From NCBI GenBank assembly GCA_023634235.1, contig JAMKCF010000009.1, forward strand, positions 1,302,001-1,366,000: 64,000 bases of DNA. The letters are read 5' to 3'. Source of the stretch: Pisaster brevispinus. Its lineage: Eukaryota; Echinodermata; Asteroidea; Forcipulatida; Asteriidae. The translations under genes were made by a program, and so were the position numbers. The notes beneath the pieces are model-generated. The model was not told where the DNA came from. It did not search any database and saw only the letters and a list, made by a program, of their open reading frames with translations. This document shows, in pieces, positions 1 to 13,231 of the stretch (its first letter is position 1; each line of letters starts with the position of its first letter).

Positions 1-209
1 GTGGTAGATCAAGCAGTCATGTGTCAGGTTTGCTGCGGCTACGTTATGAGTTGGGTGTAAATCTATGACTATTCATGAAAACACACTGGTAACGGTCGCT
101 GCAGCGAGTGCTAATGGGTAGGCATACACATTTCGGAGAACCAGTAACCAGTCAGTGTTAATCCTCCATGGTTGTTGTTATTAGCCGCATATAGTTGATG
201 TTATTGTAC

Positions 210-292
210 TATGTCGTCATGGTCAAATGGTTTATGAGAATCAAACTCGAGTTCTTATGGCTGAGCCATCAGAGTGTGGGTTCGAATCCCTA
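210..292 (+). mobile_element. tRNA-derived SINE head (fragment)
   Basis: An A-box-like TGGTCAAATGG at 220-230 is followed 48 bp on by a perfect B box GGTTCGAATCC at 279-289. No cloverleaf acceptor stem can be closed, so this is a pseudo-tRNA/SINE head, not a tRNA gene. Confidence 0.5.
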
Positions 293-1120
293 TTGTTACA
301 GTAATACAGTAAGACTGTGCAAATTTCTGCCTTCAAGCAGCTTCTAGTTTCCTTTTTGAATAATGCACAAAAAATACAAAACTAGGTGTATAGGTTCAAA
401 TTTCCTTAGAACAGAAAACTAAAGACCACAATCTTGAATATCTTGAATATAAAGTATTGTGGAAATATAGCTGAATGAATTTGATATGCTGGGTGTACCC
501 TTCCTTTATCAAAAGTGGTGAGTAATCAATCATACACGTGCAAGTCTCACATGTATTCAATAATTTTCAGGACAACTTATAGTTCCACGTACATACATTT
601 CTGTAACGTATGAAGGAAACAAACTCAATGCACTTTAACAGATCCCAATGTCTGAATAAGTGCGAGACTTGCACAGTCTAACATGTAGGCCTACTTGCTT
701 GCTTTCTGCCAAGTGGCTTTGTAAACATGTGATGCCATTATATGTCACATTGTCTCTACAGTATAATTGTTAGCTTGAATACAATGTTCAAAGATTTGTA
801 GTTTTCAATCTGTAAGTTTCAATATTGTCGATGGGATTTGATGAGAAATAATTTAACTCTTCTGAAACACAAATTTACATTACTTTCCATTTAATTTAAA
901 TCAGTACCATTCTATCATGCACTTTGACACACCCTTCTTCTTTAAGAAGACTTTTCAACATTGTTTACGCCAAGAAATCCATTGTTTGGCGTTCATTTCA
1001 TTTTAAAGGATTATGCACTATGTCATGTATGTGTTATGCACAATGCATGACGGACACATGGATTTCTGGCCCAACAAGACTAGGACAAGTTGAATGTACA
1101 ATGTACAATCACTGATTTGG

Positions 1121-1800
1121 GCGTGTGGTGGCCGGGCGGTCAAGCGCACTGGACTTAAGCTCTGGTGTTTCCGATCAGCAGAGTATGGGTTCGAGGCCTG
1201 GTCTTGACACAGCTTATGTTCTTATAAAAGCAAGGCACTAAACCATTATTGCTTCGTCTTTCAGATGGGATGTAAATCTGTTGGTTCCATGTCAGGGCTC
1301 GAATTTGGGGGGAAAATCCACAAGACTGCAGGGCTTGTAGCTCAAAACTTTTACTGGACCAGAAAATTTGTTACAAGACTAGAATCAAAATGAGAAGAGC
1401 ACTACACAGTTTCACATTTGGGCTGTTTTTTGTACCAAGCACTAAGAGAAGATTTATCAAGTTTTTCTTGTGGGTAATACTTCAATACTCAATTGATCAG
1501 TTTTTAAATTAAAAAATACAGTGACGTGTTATTATTCAAAAACACAAGACCGCCGGACTTGTACAGTCATAAGTTTACTGGCCCGACACTAAAATCACTG
1601 GCCTTTGGCCTGCGGTCCAGTGTCAAATTCGAGCCCTGCATGTGTTGTGTTAATGCACATGAAAGAACTCAGTTACACTTATCGCTAAGAGAAGGGGGTT
1701 TGCCCCAGTGTTTGTGGCAGTGGCAGCTGAATGCACTGCAGTACCTTGTAAACCCTTACAAGGTGTTACATTGGGTCTCATAATTCAAAAACCTGTGTGG
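1121..1800 (+). mobile_element. tRNA-derived SINE, split by a MITE
   Basis: The head has an A box (TGGCCGGGCGG, 1129-1139) and a B box (GGTTCGAGGCC, 1188-1198). The body continues to 1292 and resumes after the nested element at 1639/1644 with gttgtgttaatgcacatg and runs to about 1800. Removing 1293-1638 and one copy of CATGT restores a continuous body. Confidence 0.7.
1293..1638. mobile_element. TIR element (MITE family A), copy 1, with 5-bp target duplication
   Basis: A 346-bp element with perfect 14-bp terminal inverted repeats, CAGGGCTCGAATTT at 1293-1306 and its complement at 1625-1638. It is flanked by CATGT at 1288-1292 and 1639-1643. It carries no coding capacity. The CAGGG ends are hAT-like, but a 5-bp duplication is not the usual hAT 8 bp. 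Confidence 0.8.
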
Positions 1801-4800
1801 AAATAAATAATGATAAGCGAGTAGATAAAGCACTATAGTATAAAACCTAGTTATTACATTTCTACACACATGTAGTTGATCACTGCGCTTGGATACATTC
1901 TCATATTATATATCAAACCAATCTAAATTGAGTATCGTCATTTTTGCCTGAGCTTTAAACATTTAGGGTTGTTTAACTTAAGTATGTACAGTTTATGTAT
2001 AAAAAATTATGCACAAATCTGATTGTTCAGAAATCAAGCAGACAATTTCATGTATGTAGCTTGTATTTCATGAAGTTTAAAAACATACACATTTCAAAAT
2101 TTGTAAGCAGTAGATACATCATAGGTACAATGTATTTTAATTTGGTACAGTAATTAAATATTTGAAAACTTAACATGGTCATAAAGGTGATCCAGTACAT
2201 TCAGAATCTGCTATGTTTGTACATGAGTGTACACTGCACATGGTCACATAAAACAAAATAGACATACCGGGAGGTAGACATTTATTATGACTAAATGTAG
2301 ACAAAGCTCACAAATAAACCTATAGGCTTTTCTTTGCATAATTGTCGTCTTCCAAGACACCCAATACAAACACTGAAAATGGTCTCTGTGTTATAAAGGG
2401 TAGGTCACGCCACCATTACATTCAATCAAGTTAAGCGTTTGTTGCCAAACAATGCCATGATTACTTTGGAGGGAGCTAATAAAAGCCTGTGGTAGTCTCC
2501 TTTCACCCCTATCATCCTGTTTAAGCCTCCTCCAGTCCTGGGGCGCACAGGATAAATAATCATAAAAGGCACTGATGAAAGGCTGTCTTAAAGATTTGCT
2601 CAGAATATGGTCGATGGCCAAACCTCGGAATGGCAATACTTAGTGGATGGTGTTAGCACTGGCTAGCTAGGCAGGTCTTAATCGGATATTTGTTGGCAAT
2701 CACAGGAGCATGAACTGTAAGAAATCTATCAGTAATAACCTGTTTATGGACGAGTTGATTGATGGGTTGCTGTAACAGGTTCACAAGTGTGTTGCGTTTG
2801 TGTGTCACAAAACTTGCACAGATTTGGACTGTACACCTTCTTGGTGCAAAATTCCCTCAGAGGATGTACCCTACTTGACATGGGTCCAAAGGTACAAACA
2901 GACAACACTTTGTGTAAAAATGGCACCAGTTAAAAATGATGGAAGAGCAACTTAATAACTCGGTGCAAGTGTACATTCATCTTTGGCTAGAAGGGCTCAC
3001 AAATAGCGCATGCATGACATTTCACCCTTGTAAGTGCAAGGCAATGTTGCCTTGGTATAAAGGGCACCTCTAATGGAACATTTCCAAGGGCACCGAGGCA
3101 ATTAACAGCCTCTAGGCATGGAGGTGAATTCCTACATTGCCTCCTTGTCAGATCTGACAAATGCTCTCAACATAAATGAACCGTAGGCCTGAAATACTAT
3201 TTTGTCCCTTCAAGCCTCGGTTTCAGGCCTGATGCTTCGTTTTTGAAAGGGCAAGGGCACCAAGGCATTTTCTCTTCGGTAAAGGGCGCCTTTATGTAAA
3301 TTTCTATTAGGTCATTGCAAGGGGCACAAAGACAATGACCAGGGGCAGCAGCAGAGGCAATTGCATGATCTGTTGCCTTCGTAAAGTATCAGGCCTGCAG
3401 TTTTGTTACATTGATATTAATAGGAGAAATATAAGATAACTAGCATTCAAAAGGTTTTTAGGTCTCTTTTTCTATTTGACTGCAAATTACACTGCATACT
3501 ATGTATACAGTCATTCGTACATCCTTGGTTGATTTAAAGATGATCCGAGATTCATCTTGAAGCGCATTAAATTGATTTATAATGTATCACTGTAAATTAC
3601 ACGTACATTATGTACTTTATTGACCAATTATGTGAACAAATTGTCTATACATTTGTTATTGCCATCACTGTAATCCTCCAATCAGCCGTACCCTGAAAAC
3701 CACAATTTAAAACTCGTTTTCTCAAAAACGACAACATGTCAGAGGCAATAACTTTGGGAAATACCATCGATGAACCCTTTACCTTGCAAGTGTTTTCTCA
3801 GATGTTTGTGTTTACTAAATGTACCCAAGTAGGCCCATCATTAAAAATTTAAAAAATGGGGGTTCAACAACATATTTTTGCTCAGATGATTTTCCAATAA
3901 GCCAGGGAAAGTGACATTCTTCATCCTCATTTGTTTTTTTAACTCCTGGAAAAGAAGTCTCAATTGTTCAAAATGCATAATGCGTGCATTGATGAGCAGC
4001 AATAAAATAACAGATGTCACTGCGAATATTCAGTATCGTTTACCTCACTTGATATTCAAAGGGAGTATCTTACATGTACTTATTGTACATGTGTTTACTG
4101 GAATTTGATCGAATCATTGGATGATAATGTGGAATATGACCAGAGTTAAATAATTAAATTTAATAAATCACTGTATGCACTGGTTTACATTATGTGTTGT
4201 ATGAAAGAATAGAAGACGTGTAGATATTTATGTACATGTGTACATATGTAGTTCCAGATATTCAGATTTTGTTAACACTTTTTCCTTTCAAGCTTGCGCC
4301 TTTTTGGATCAAAGTTCTGTTGTACACAGTCACAGTACTTTTTAAAATGTTTTTACAAATGTTTTTGTCTGTGTATTTAGTGCAGGAACATGAAAATGTT
4401 CACTCAAGTGTACATTACATACTACATATGATAATAAATTCTACCCTGCACTAGTGTGGACTCCAAAATGGTGAATAAATAGGCCTACGTGTTCATGTTT
4501 TGTTGACAAACTCTTGTAATAGCAGCAGCACTTTTTCATGTACTTTATGGATGTTGAAACTGATGTACAGTAATGTACATGTATACCATCACAACATGAA
4601 CATGGTGTTTGATTACTTGCTCTGCACTGCAGTTTGAAGTGCTCAGCCAATACACATAAATACATTTATTCCATCCACCAATTGAAGCTACCTTGCAATC
4701 TGCGCGGTATGTGAATAAATTCTGTGATGTAGCCGAGTGGTATCCATCAAATAGCACTTATTATACGGAGTGCCAAATGAGTCATCAGCCCTTGCATATT

Positions 4801-7800
4801 TGGCTTTTAAATCATTCTTTACCACCAGGGTTATATTAATGCCAAATTTCCCCTGAGGCCACAAGTAAATAACCACTCCTTTGATAGTAAATTGTGCGAT
4901 TTTTCTTCCCGTTAGTTTTAGACAAAATCAATTTTGTTTTCATGGTACATGTGAACATGTCCTTGAATAACCCCGGCCCCCTGTCTCAGGCTTGACTGAA
5001 ATTAAAGGGCGAAATAAATTTCTTCATTATATTCCAAGATTATTGGCAAGTGTCTGTAAGTGTAACAGGGATTGATGTACAATACACATGTTCTTACAAT
5101 AGTAGGCTAATGGATGAGTCAGCTTTTTTTTTTATTCCTGAAAGACTTGGCTGAGTGGGACTGAATCCTGTCCTCAAGATGCATAGTAATGACTGTCGAT
5201 CGGCGACAAACTGACTGTCCAGGATGGTGGGAGGGGTTAGTGGGGGAAAACAGATTTTTCAGCTGTGCATATTGACTTCTATTACGACATCTGGCACTGA
5301 CTCCATGTAATCAGTTTAAATTCTCCGGTACTCGGCGCTGCAATCCATTCCTGATTTGTTTTCTTAAAGCTTTTCATAATTGCATTTTCTTTCACAATTG
5401 CATCTGGATCAGGCGCCAGCCTTTTTTTCTCTACCCAACATTCAAAATCGTTTTCATGCATTGCTCACTTTAAAAAAGATGCGAGCAAAATTCTGATAAG
5501 TTGTTGCATATAAGTACCGTTGCATTTTTATCAAGATTTATATTTTCGGGCTCATTTTTGTAGAAGCCACATTACAATTGGTAATTGATGCTATAACTTA
5601 TGGGGTTTGTTAGGGTACCATTGATGAGCTGTGTAGCCAGCTCTCTCCACCTCTTACCCTTCTCTTCCGCTCACTGCTTTGAGAGTATAGCCTGAAATGA
5701 GCCATTAGCTCTGCAGAGTACGCGGTTGAAGCTGAAAGTTTCTCAAGCAATTACTACATTTAATATTTCCCCAAGTGGAAAGACAGGGTTTTTAAAAAGC
5801 TGCCCGACCTACCCAAATTGATCCTGAGCTGCAGCATTTTCTTCTCACCTCTAGTTCTGAGAAGGGATCAACATTCCCACTTCTGCAGGTCCCACTTCTG
5901 TTTAGTCCGTGGGAAAGCAGTTTACAATAGTACCTTATAGGTCGATCAATTGAAAAAAACTTGCCAAATGAAAAATAAAGTAGGCCATTTTACAAAAAGT
6001 GGGCCATTTGTTACTTCTTCTCTGCCTTCTTTGAACATGTTGAAGTTTGTTATTGATTTCCCTAAGTTCTAGATTCACAATAGTGAACAAATTTATGGAC
6101 CATCTTGACTGACCCAGATTCAAAGTTTGGGTCAGACTTCAGATTTGTTTTGAGTCGGTGGTTTATTGTTACAATGAGTACATTGAGTTGTTGATTCAAA
6201 TCAAAGAGTGCTGTGTACACTTTTATGGCTGTACACACAATATGAGCATGTGTGTGTTTGTTAAATCTCTATCCTGTTTTGGAGTCTGTGTGTAATCATA
6301 ACGTTTTCGGTTTGAGATCAATTTGAAATTACATTTATAACATCAATGTGGATTACGTGCCCTTAGGGTATCTATAGCAAGAGTTGCACAGAGCGTAGGT
6401 TTAATCTCTTGTTATTTCTACCCCTGTACTTCCTTCATCCTCCATGGTACACATGGTACACACCCCCCCCCCCCAAACATATAAAACAACGCTGCAGGGC
6501 TAATATTTTTATAGACTGAAACTTTCACACGTTTCAAAACATTGCCACCAATGCCTATCTAATTATACACAGTGCCTGCAGCCAAAGGACTGTTGACACA
6601 GGTACAAAATTCTAAATTAAACTGATCCTGTAGTGACCCCTGACAATGTTACCCGACCAGGGCCAAAGGCAGGTGGCTCTCGTCTTTTCATCATGAGATC
6701 CCGACCTCCCAAGAGGTCAGTGACCGATTTATTCTGGATTTTGGTCAAGTTAGGTCATTTGGATAAAATTGAAATAGCTCAGTGGTACATGTATGAAATC
6801 AGTGTACATTGAAATAGATGTTTTGCCACACGTGTACTGTGTACACATACAGGGTAGTTCTCCAACGGTGGTCATCAAATGGTTCTATACGGAGTTTGAC
6901 ATGATGGAATGTGCAACTTTTTATACAGGTATTTCCATAAATGTTCCAATGATTTTATGCTATAAGCTGTTGTGGGGTCTTTACTTTGTTTTGTTTGCAA
7001 AATTATACACTGTACACATACTAAACCCTACTGCTTGGATAGCATTATTTGTATGGTACACATGATGCATTGACCCTTGCTGTATGCATTAACTCAGCAT
7101 TTTTTTGTATCAAACTGCAATGTGCAGCAGGCTACTTGTACATTGTATATGTACAACATACAGTCAAGTGAAGTAAAGTACATGTACACATGCATGACAG
7201 TCATTCTCTGGGATATTTTCTTTCAATCAAGTATCATTTGGTAAGCGTAATTCGGTTTGAAGTTTGATTTAACCTTAACACACACGCACTATACATGTAC
7301 ACGCACGTAAATCACCTTGATTTTTTGTACACAATCTTTTAAAATTGTTCATCAATTTAAAGGGAAGCCAGGATTGAATGCAATAGTGTTTGAGTGCAAT
7401 TAACTGGACCATCACTCTCACCAGCTAATCAATATCAATATGATCGCCTTGCGGTATGGTGGTGGACTGGCTTTGATGACTCAGATATTAAATTATAATT
7501 CAAAGCAGAAGATCTGTATTTATGGGTACTACTATTTATTATTATTTCGGTAGCATCCTGATTCTCTTGAATTGGCATTATGCATGGATGATGTGATTCG
7601 TGACAACGTTATGTTTACAATACAGAACCCTTGGGTTATAGGTATGCAGGTGTTAACCTGAACATAAGGGGGCGGGGAAAAAATTAAACCTTGTATTTTG
7701 TGCAAATGTTTGTATTTCAAGATTTATCAATTTTCAATAGAGTGTGTGGACACATCTCAAACTGCTGTGATGTTTGCAATTTCTCAACTTTAGATGATCC

Positions 7801-8496
7801 TGTATAGTGGCACTTGATATCAATGTAAATGTACAAAATTCCAAAAATAATTATTGCTAAGTAAGAAGTTGATATACAATGTTCAGGAAATACCCAAACT
7901 ATGTACAGTACAAGGGTGGCTCTATTTTAGCAGTATGACATCATTAATAAATGTTCACGACAATACATCTACTCTAGGTAGTAAACATAGAAGAGCAAAA
8001 AGGTACTCGTTGAACTTTAAGTTAAAATGGAGGACTGGGCCTATAGTTGCATATTTTAAACATAAATCCCTCCATAAAAACCTCCATGCAGACAGTACTT
8101 CCCAATGTCGTTGAAATTTTCAAATCTGTCTTCAGGGCAAAGGTAAACTGTGCAGTACAAGACAGTAAGTTTGTGTTTTATCAAAATACAATGTTTGACT
8201 GTTTTGACATCCAATGAAGTAGGCCCCACAAAGCAATTATTTTAGCATCTAAACCAAAAGGCGGCTATTCTTACACTCATTTATGTAAAGTACCTCATAC
8301 AATCATGGTACATGTACAACTCACATTTTATGTCTTCCAACTAGCTTGCTTGTGTCTGCTTCAGCAATAATTCAGCTGATGTGGTTTTAATGACAAAAGG
8401 GATTTATCTAATCTGTTTGTACTTTACAGAATTCAAGGGCACCGTAGTGTGAACTCTTCAGTAAAAAGATACTGCCAGACAAGCACCCACATTTAT
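1801..8496. other. Non-coding, AT-rich intergenic or 5' flank
   Basis: No spliced gene model or domain was found on either strand. Short ORFs have no recognisable similarity. Contents: repeat family D (2980-3420), a poly-C run ending at 6474, and many TACATGTA/TGTACA palindromes. The 2390-2640 segment is less AT-rich and without repeats, and could be conserved non-coding DNA. Confidence 0.6.
2980..3420. repeat. Dispersed repeat family D (GGCACCAAGGCA type)
   Basis: Repeated words such as aagggcaccgaggcaa, gggcaccaaggca and gaccaggggcagcagcag. The 3300-3410 part is the reverse complement of 11895-11985. Related pieces lie at about 9125-9290 and 47160-47290. The family has no ORF and no clear ends. 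Confidence 0.5.
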
Positions 8497-9010
8497 TGAG
8501 CCGCTTATTTAGCACAAAACAATTTTACTTACCAATAAAGGGTTACAACCAGGCAATATACATGTACATGTACCATGCCATGTTTACTGTTATGAATTGA
8601 CAGGACTCGAATTTGGGGGGGGGGGAATCCACAAGACCGTGGGGCTTCTAGCTCAAAATGTTTACTGGAAAAGATTTTTGTTTTACAAGACAAGAATTGA
8701 AATGAGAAGAAATACCTACACAGTTTAACATTTGAACTGTTTCAACATTTGGAATGAGCGCTAAGAAAAGATTTGTCTCGTTTGTATGGGTAAGAATTCT
8801 TCAATACTCAACAGAACTGAAAGCAATTCATCAGACTGAACGTCAACATTTGAACAAAAAAACAGAGACTGCCGGACTTGTCCAGTCATGAGTTTACTGG
8901 CCCGATACTATAATCACTGGCCTCAGGCCAGCGGTCCAGTGTCAATTTCTAGCCCTGAATTGTTTCCCTGCTCATTTTTCCTTAGCAGAAATTTGTTATC
9001 AATTAATTTC
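8497..9010. mobile_element. MITE family B, copy split by family A
   Basis: The left part (8497-8600: agcacaaaacaattttactt and tatgaattg) and right part (8958-9010: cctgctcatttttccttagc) align with the intact family B element at 24574-24766 when the nested element is removed. Confidence 0.55.
8601..8957. mobile_element. TIR element (MITE family A), copy 2
   Basis: A 357-bp copy of the 1293-1638 element in the same orientation, with diverged ends (CAGGACTCGAATTT and AATTTCTAGCCCTG). Flanks share AATTG on both sides, with one extra A on the left. It interrupts a MITE family B copy (8497-8600 and 8958-9010). Confidence 0.72.
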
Positions 9011-9124
9011 TGCTTCAAAAGCTCAAATGAAGTTTGGTTTCTGTATGCCCTTACCATGCCTTTTTTAGAAGATGAAAAAAAATAGCAATGTAAACTTTGT
9101 TGACTGAAAACAACATGCACTGAT

Positions 9125-9290
9125 GTTGCTGCTTTTGCCCCAGTCTTGGCCTTTGTGCCCCTTAAAATTGTTCCCATTTTCATTCTGATCTGTTAAAGGT
9201 GCCCTCTTTAATGAAAAAGTGGCCTTGGCCCTCCAGATGTGAAAAACCAGGCCCGAAAAGAATCGCCCATACTCCACCATGTTCATGTCG
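9125..9290. repeat. Dispersed repeat family D, fragment
   Basis: Contains cttggcctttgtgcccctta and ttaaaggtgccctctttaat, the same wording as the copies at 3.0-3.4 and 11.9 kb. No boundaries can be fixed. Confidence 0.35.
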
Positions 9291-11232
9291 GTTGGCCCCA
9301 TGTGTCTTTTTATTGATAACCTTCTATTTTATACAGCTTAAAGAGATTAGTGGCTCTGTGGTATCTGACTTTATCCCCATTGATTAATATTGATCCATGA
9401 TAGTGACAATTGATTAGAGATCTAGTGTCTGGTGCACTGTATGTAAGTACAAAGGAAGGTTGATTGTGTTATTGTAGGCCCATATACACTTTTTGAATTC
9501 ATATTTAACTTCCTATGATCGGCCAGACCGATCACATTTGCAGACTTGTTGGTCGATTTATTGAAGATCTGGAAAGTTACCAACTCATTTTGTTTCAAGG
9601 GGAACTGCAAAAAGTGCACGTTTTTCTAACTTTGAAACGGTTTAAGCCCACCCATCTTCCAGAGTTGTAAAATTCACTTGACAAGATTTACATTGAATTT
9701 TTGCCTTTTCTGAGAATATGTCTTTGGGTAGTAAGTAATTTCAAAAAGTGAATCCACCTTGTGTGGACATGCGTGCAGTTTGTATTCTACTACTATTGGT
9801 ATGTTACTTAATAGTAACTATCGTTAAATATGTATGTGATGGTGACTATACTTGGCCCAAAGTGCTCTTAGGTATTTATTTATGGGAACTTTATTATTAA
9901 TGGCTTGCAAGAAACCTGGATGGACTAGGCTGGACATGTTCTGAATATTTCCACTGAACCTCATCCATGACATTTCAAAGAATACACACGTCATGGTGTG
10001 CCCGGTAATTATTATTTGGTGTGGGGTTTTTTTTGTCAAGGAAAAACTCATTTCCCTATGACCCAGAGACCCGTATCGGATGGCAAATGTGATATCTATT
10101 GGTTACTGGGAGACTCATGCAAACATGTGGGAGAGTTGATGTACATGTACATTGTGAACTATGCTTCTTCAGTAATTCCCCCATAGGGCTGGCTGGATTT
10201 CAGCCCAGAAATTCTTTCACACACATTTGATATGATCTGGCGCTAGCAGTATTTATCATGTGCTGCATTCATTTGTGACTCCAGTGCATTTTGTGTGTGT
10301 CTTTTACACTGTGACAGTTTTCTGTACTATTCAACAAGATCTTGCTGTCCCAACTACACAGAACGTGGGATTTTGTTTGTTAATTGATCTACAACTGTAA
10401 ACATTTCATTGTGTTGTGTTCTGATTATGTGTGCTGTGTAGTGCAATGTGTGTTTTTTGTCACAAGGAAGTAGGATCTATTCTTAGTCATTTAATAGCAC
10501 AGCAGTCCATCACAAGTCCATCATCAGCCACAGCCCAGCATCTTAGAGCTGCTTCTTAGAAAACGGTGCTCAGCAAATGTAAAAGTGCTATTCAAATATT
10601 ATCATAGAATTACATGTAGTCATAAGTACATGACCTTGTATTTTGGCTGTTAATCTGTTTCATAAAAGTAAAATTTTTCTGTGTAAGTCATATCCGACTG
10701 TGTATGTAATTTACATCTTGTTGAGGTAGCACACTAAGCACAGTGTAGTACAATGTTTAAGTAGTTTAGCTACATTTATGCCCTACTATGTACATGTAAT
10801 TGGTTTGGGTTTTTTTCCATTCCAATTAGTTTGTTTACTTGTACAATTGTAGTGGACATACAATGTATTTTGTATGCTCATATTATGTATCTTTATTTTA
10901 TGAATATCCTGTTTTGCAAACACAATCCTTGAACTTTGGTTGCTTCCTGTGCAACCTACATGTACAGGGTGTACGTGTTTTTTTGTGTACATTATGCAGT
11001 AAAATAATTTTTCAAGTAATTGTTTTTCTGTTTAAATATTTAAGGGGGTTGATGAGCCTAATAGTTTTAACAGTGAGAGGGAGGTTTGAAGATTTGTAAC
11101 TGTACACAACGTATCATGTTTTAAAGAGTGCAGGTGAACCAGTATCAAATATTGAAAATTCAAGGGTACATGTAGGAGGCCTGAGCAGGTGTTTTGTGCA
11201 CAAAACAAAGGGCTAGTGTCTAGAAAGAACCT

Positions 11233-11261
11233 CATGTACATGTACATGTACATGTACATGT
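11233..11261. repeat. ACATGT microsatellite
   Basis: About five units of the self-complementary hexamer ACATGT/TGTACA in a row. Every phase of it is palindromic, so it can extrude as a cruciform. Shorter runs of the same unit are at 13204-13231, 18577-18616, 36621-36632 and 50224-50251. Confidence 0.85.
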
Positions 11262-11894
11262 AGCAGGCCATTACTGAACAGTTGTCATTTTTCACAAACA
11301 ATATTGAACCTTTATAACAGAATGATGTACAGTTACATGTAGGCAACAAGTACTTGCACTAAGAGAAGTTGTCATGGATTGAGACATTCAAAAATGCAGG
11401 TTATTTGGCTTGCCAACACCTACTGACACTTGTGATAGACATTGAATGTAGAAGTCTGATATTGCTGTCAAGGGTCAGAGAAGTGGGCTGTTTGCATGTT
11501 TTGGACGACATGGAACAATGCTTTATACTTATTTCATACTATAGGTTAACTGCAAACATGTAGTGTGAGTAGCTCGTCATTTTGTAAGCAAACAGGCATG
11601 ATAACATTGCAATGTGTCATGGATATGGTATAGAAAGTGTTAAAAACACAACTGCAACCATGGAGTGGGGGTAGAATTCTATGGGGTGTCAGAATACAAA
11701 TGATAATTGACAGGTTGTGCCTTTTAAAAAAAGGATTTATTAATGGTGGGAAAATACTTTTTGAAATCCAACACAACTTTTACAGTCAACCTGTAATCAT
11801 TGATCCACGTACAGTACTTGTATGGGGTGTCAGAGTACAAAGTGATAACTGACAAGTTGTGCTTTTAAAAAGGAAGTTTTTTTAAAATTAATGC

Positions 11895-11990
11895 TACAAC
11901 AGGCCTGATACTTCACAGAGGCAACTGCCTTCTTGCCCCCTGGTCATTGCCTTGGTGCCCCTTGAAGTGTTCTGTTACATGTACACTGTT
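11895..11990. repeat. Dispersed repeat family D, inverted copy
   Basis: Shares CAGGCCTGATACTT, GAGGCAACTGCC-like and CCCCTGGTCATTGCCTTGGT words with the complement of 3300-3410. Divergence suggests an old copy. Confidence 0.5.
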
Positions 11991-13203
11991 CCAAAACTGG
12001 CTTGCCCATACACGAACGAAGGATCAGGCTCGCTGGAAACACTTTCTGACATCCAACCCTCTAATTACATGAGTTCCTTACTTTTGCAATCATCGTTAAC
12101 TTGATGACATGATTGTTAATATTCGAGAGGGGGAAAGAAAAGAACTACTCGTAGTTTTGATCTGAGAGTGAGAGATTACCATATTGTATTTGATACCAGT
12201 GCATTGTTTCTGAAAAGCAGAAATATATGCAGAAGTGGTGTGTAAATTTACACAAAACCAAGGTCTCAAAAATCTCTGCATAAAATCCATGAAAAAAATT
12301 CCAGGTGTTTTCTTTATATTAAATTTGATGACATTTTCAGTTGGATACAAATATGATGCACTTACTTTTAAATTTTCATAACCAGAGGATAGGAATAAAC
12401 ATGTTCTCTTTAAAAAAAACACCATGTGTATTTTTAACTTCAACTTTCATGTTATTTTTTTGTCTGTTAGAACTCACTCCAAAAAGCAACGGGTTTATAT
12501 TCATGTAAAATCTCATGGTGTTTTATTTTTCATTTGATCCAAGGGATTTTGTTGACACATAAGCTTAATTCTCTTGGCGGTAAACATCATGGCCAGTGTG
12601 GTGTCAGCACCCATTATTGTCATGCAAGCATATCCGTGTCTTAATCCCACATGCCTGCATGTGTACGAGACATTTCTCTAATACAGTGAATTGATGGATT
12701 TCTTGTGCATTGGCCCAGGGGGCATTCAATGGACGTGTCTTGGTGAGAAGGGCTGGGATGCAATGAATTAAGCCCCGTGAGCGTGTTTCTTAGAAGACAG
12801 CTTTCAGATGGTGAAGCAGTTGTGGTTAATGGTGCATTGCGTTTAGTGTTTGCGTGCTCATCATACATTATTGTGCATCTGTAAATGTGTGAATGGCGAG
12901 GTTGGGTACCTTCCATTCCATGGTCTGTTTGCAGGAAACAAACAATTGTGTGTCCAGGCATAGGAATGTAGACTGGTACATCATGGAATTTGGATGAAGA
13001 GAGCCGGGTACCCTTTTTTGTGCGTCGTTCTCGTCGCCTTAGCTGTAGTGCTATTATTTCCTCTGAGATGTTCATTGTACACGTGTACGTTTGCCATGAA
13101 AACACACATTTTTGCAGTTGGTTTTTCTTTTCACATCTGCTCAGAACATTCATGCACACGATGCGCATTTTATTATAACAATGTTGTCAGTGCTTTGAAA
13201 TCA

Positions 13204-13231
13204 ATGTACATACATGTACATACATGTACAT
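13204..13231. repeat. TGTACATACA short tandem repeat
   Basis: Three near-perfect 10-bp units (TGTACATACA), a variant of the TACATGTA words found all over the window. Confidence 0.75.

Noticed and set aside
3000..3420. Possible decayed coding exon in the GGCACCAAGGCA region
   Set aside because: The same wording recurs in inverted orientation at 11.9 kb and elsewhere with stops in all frames, so it is a dispersed repeat.
12641..13168. Minus-strand 175-codon open frame, the longest outside the two genes
   Set aside because: No domain, no splice partners, Ser/Thr/Cys/His-heavy composition typical of chance frames; a single such frame in about 45 kb of non-coding DNA is not surprising.
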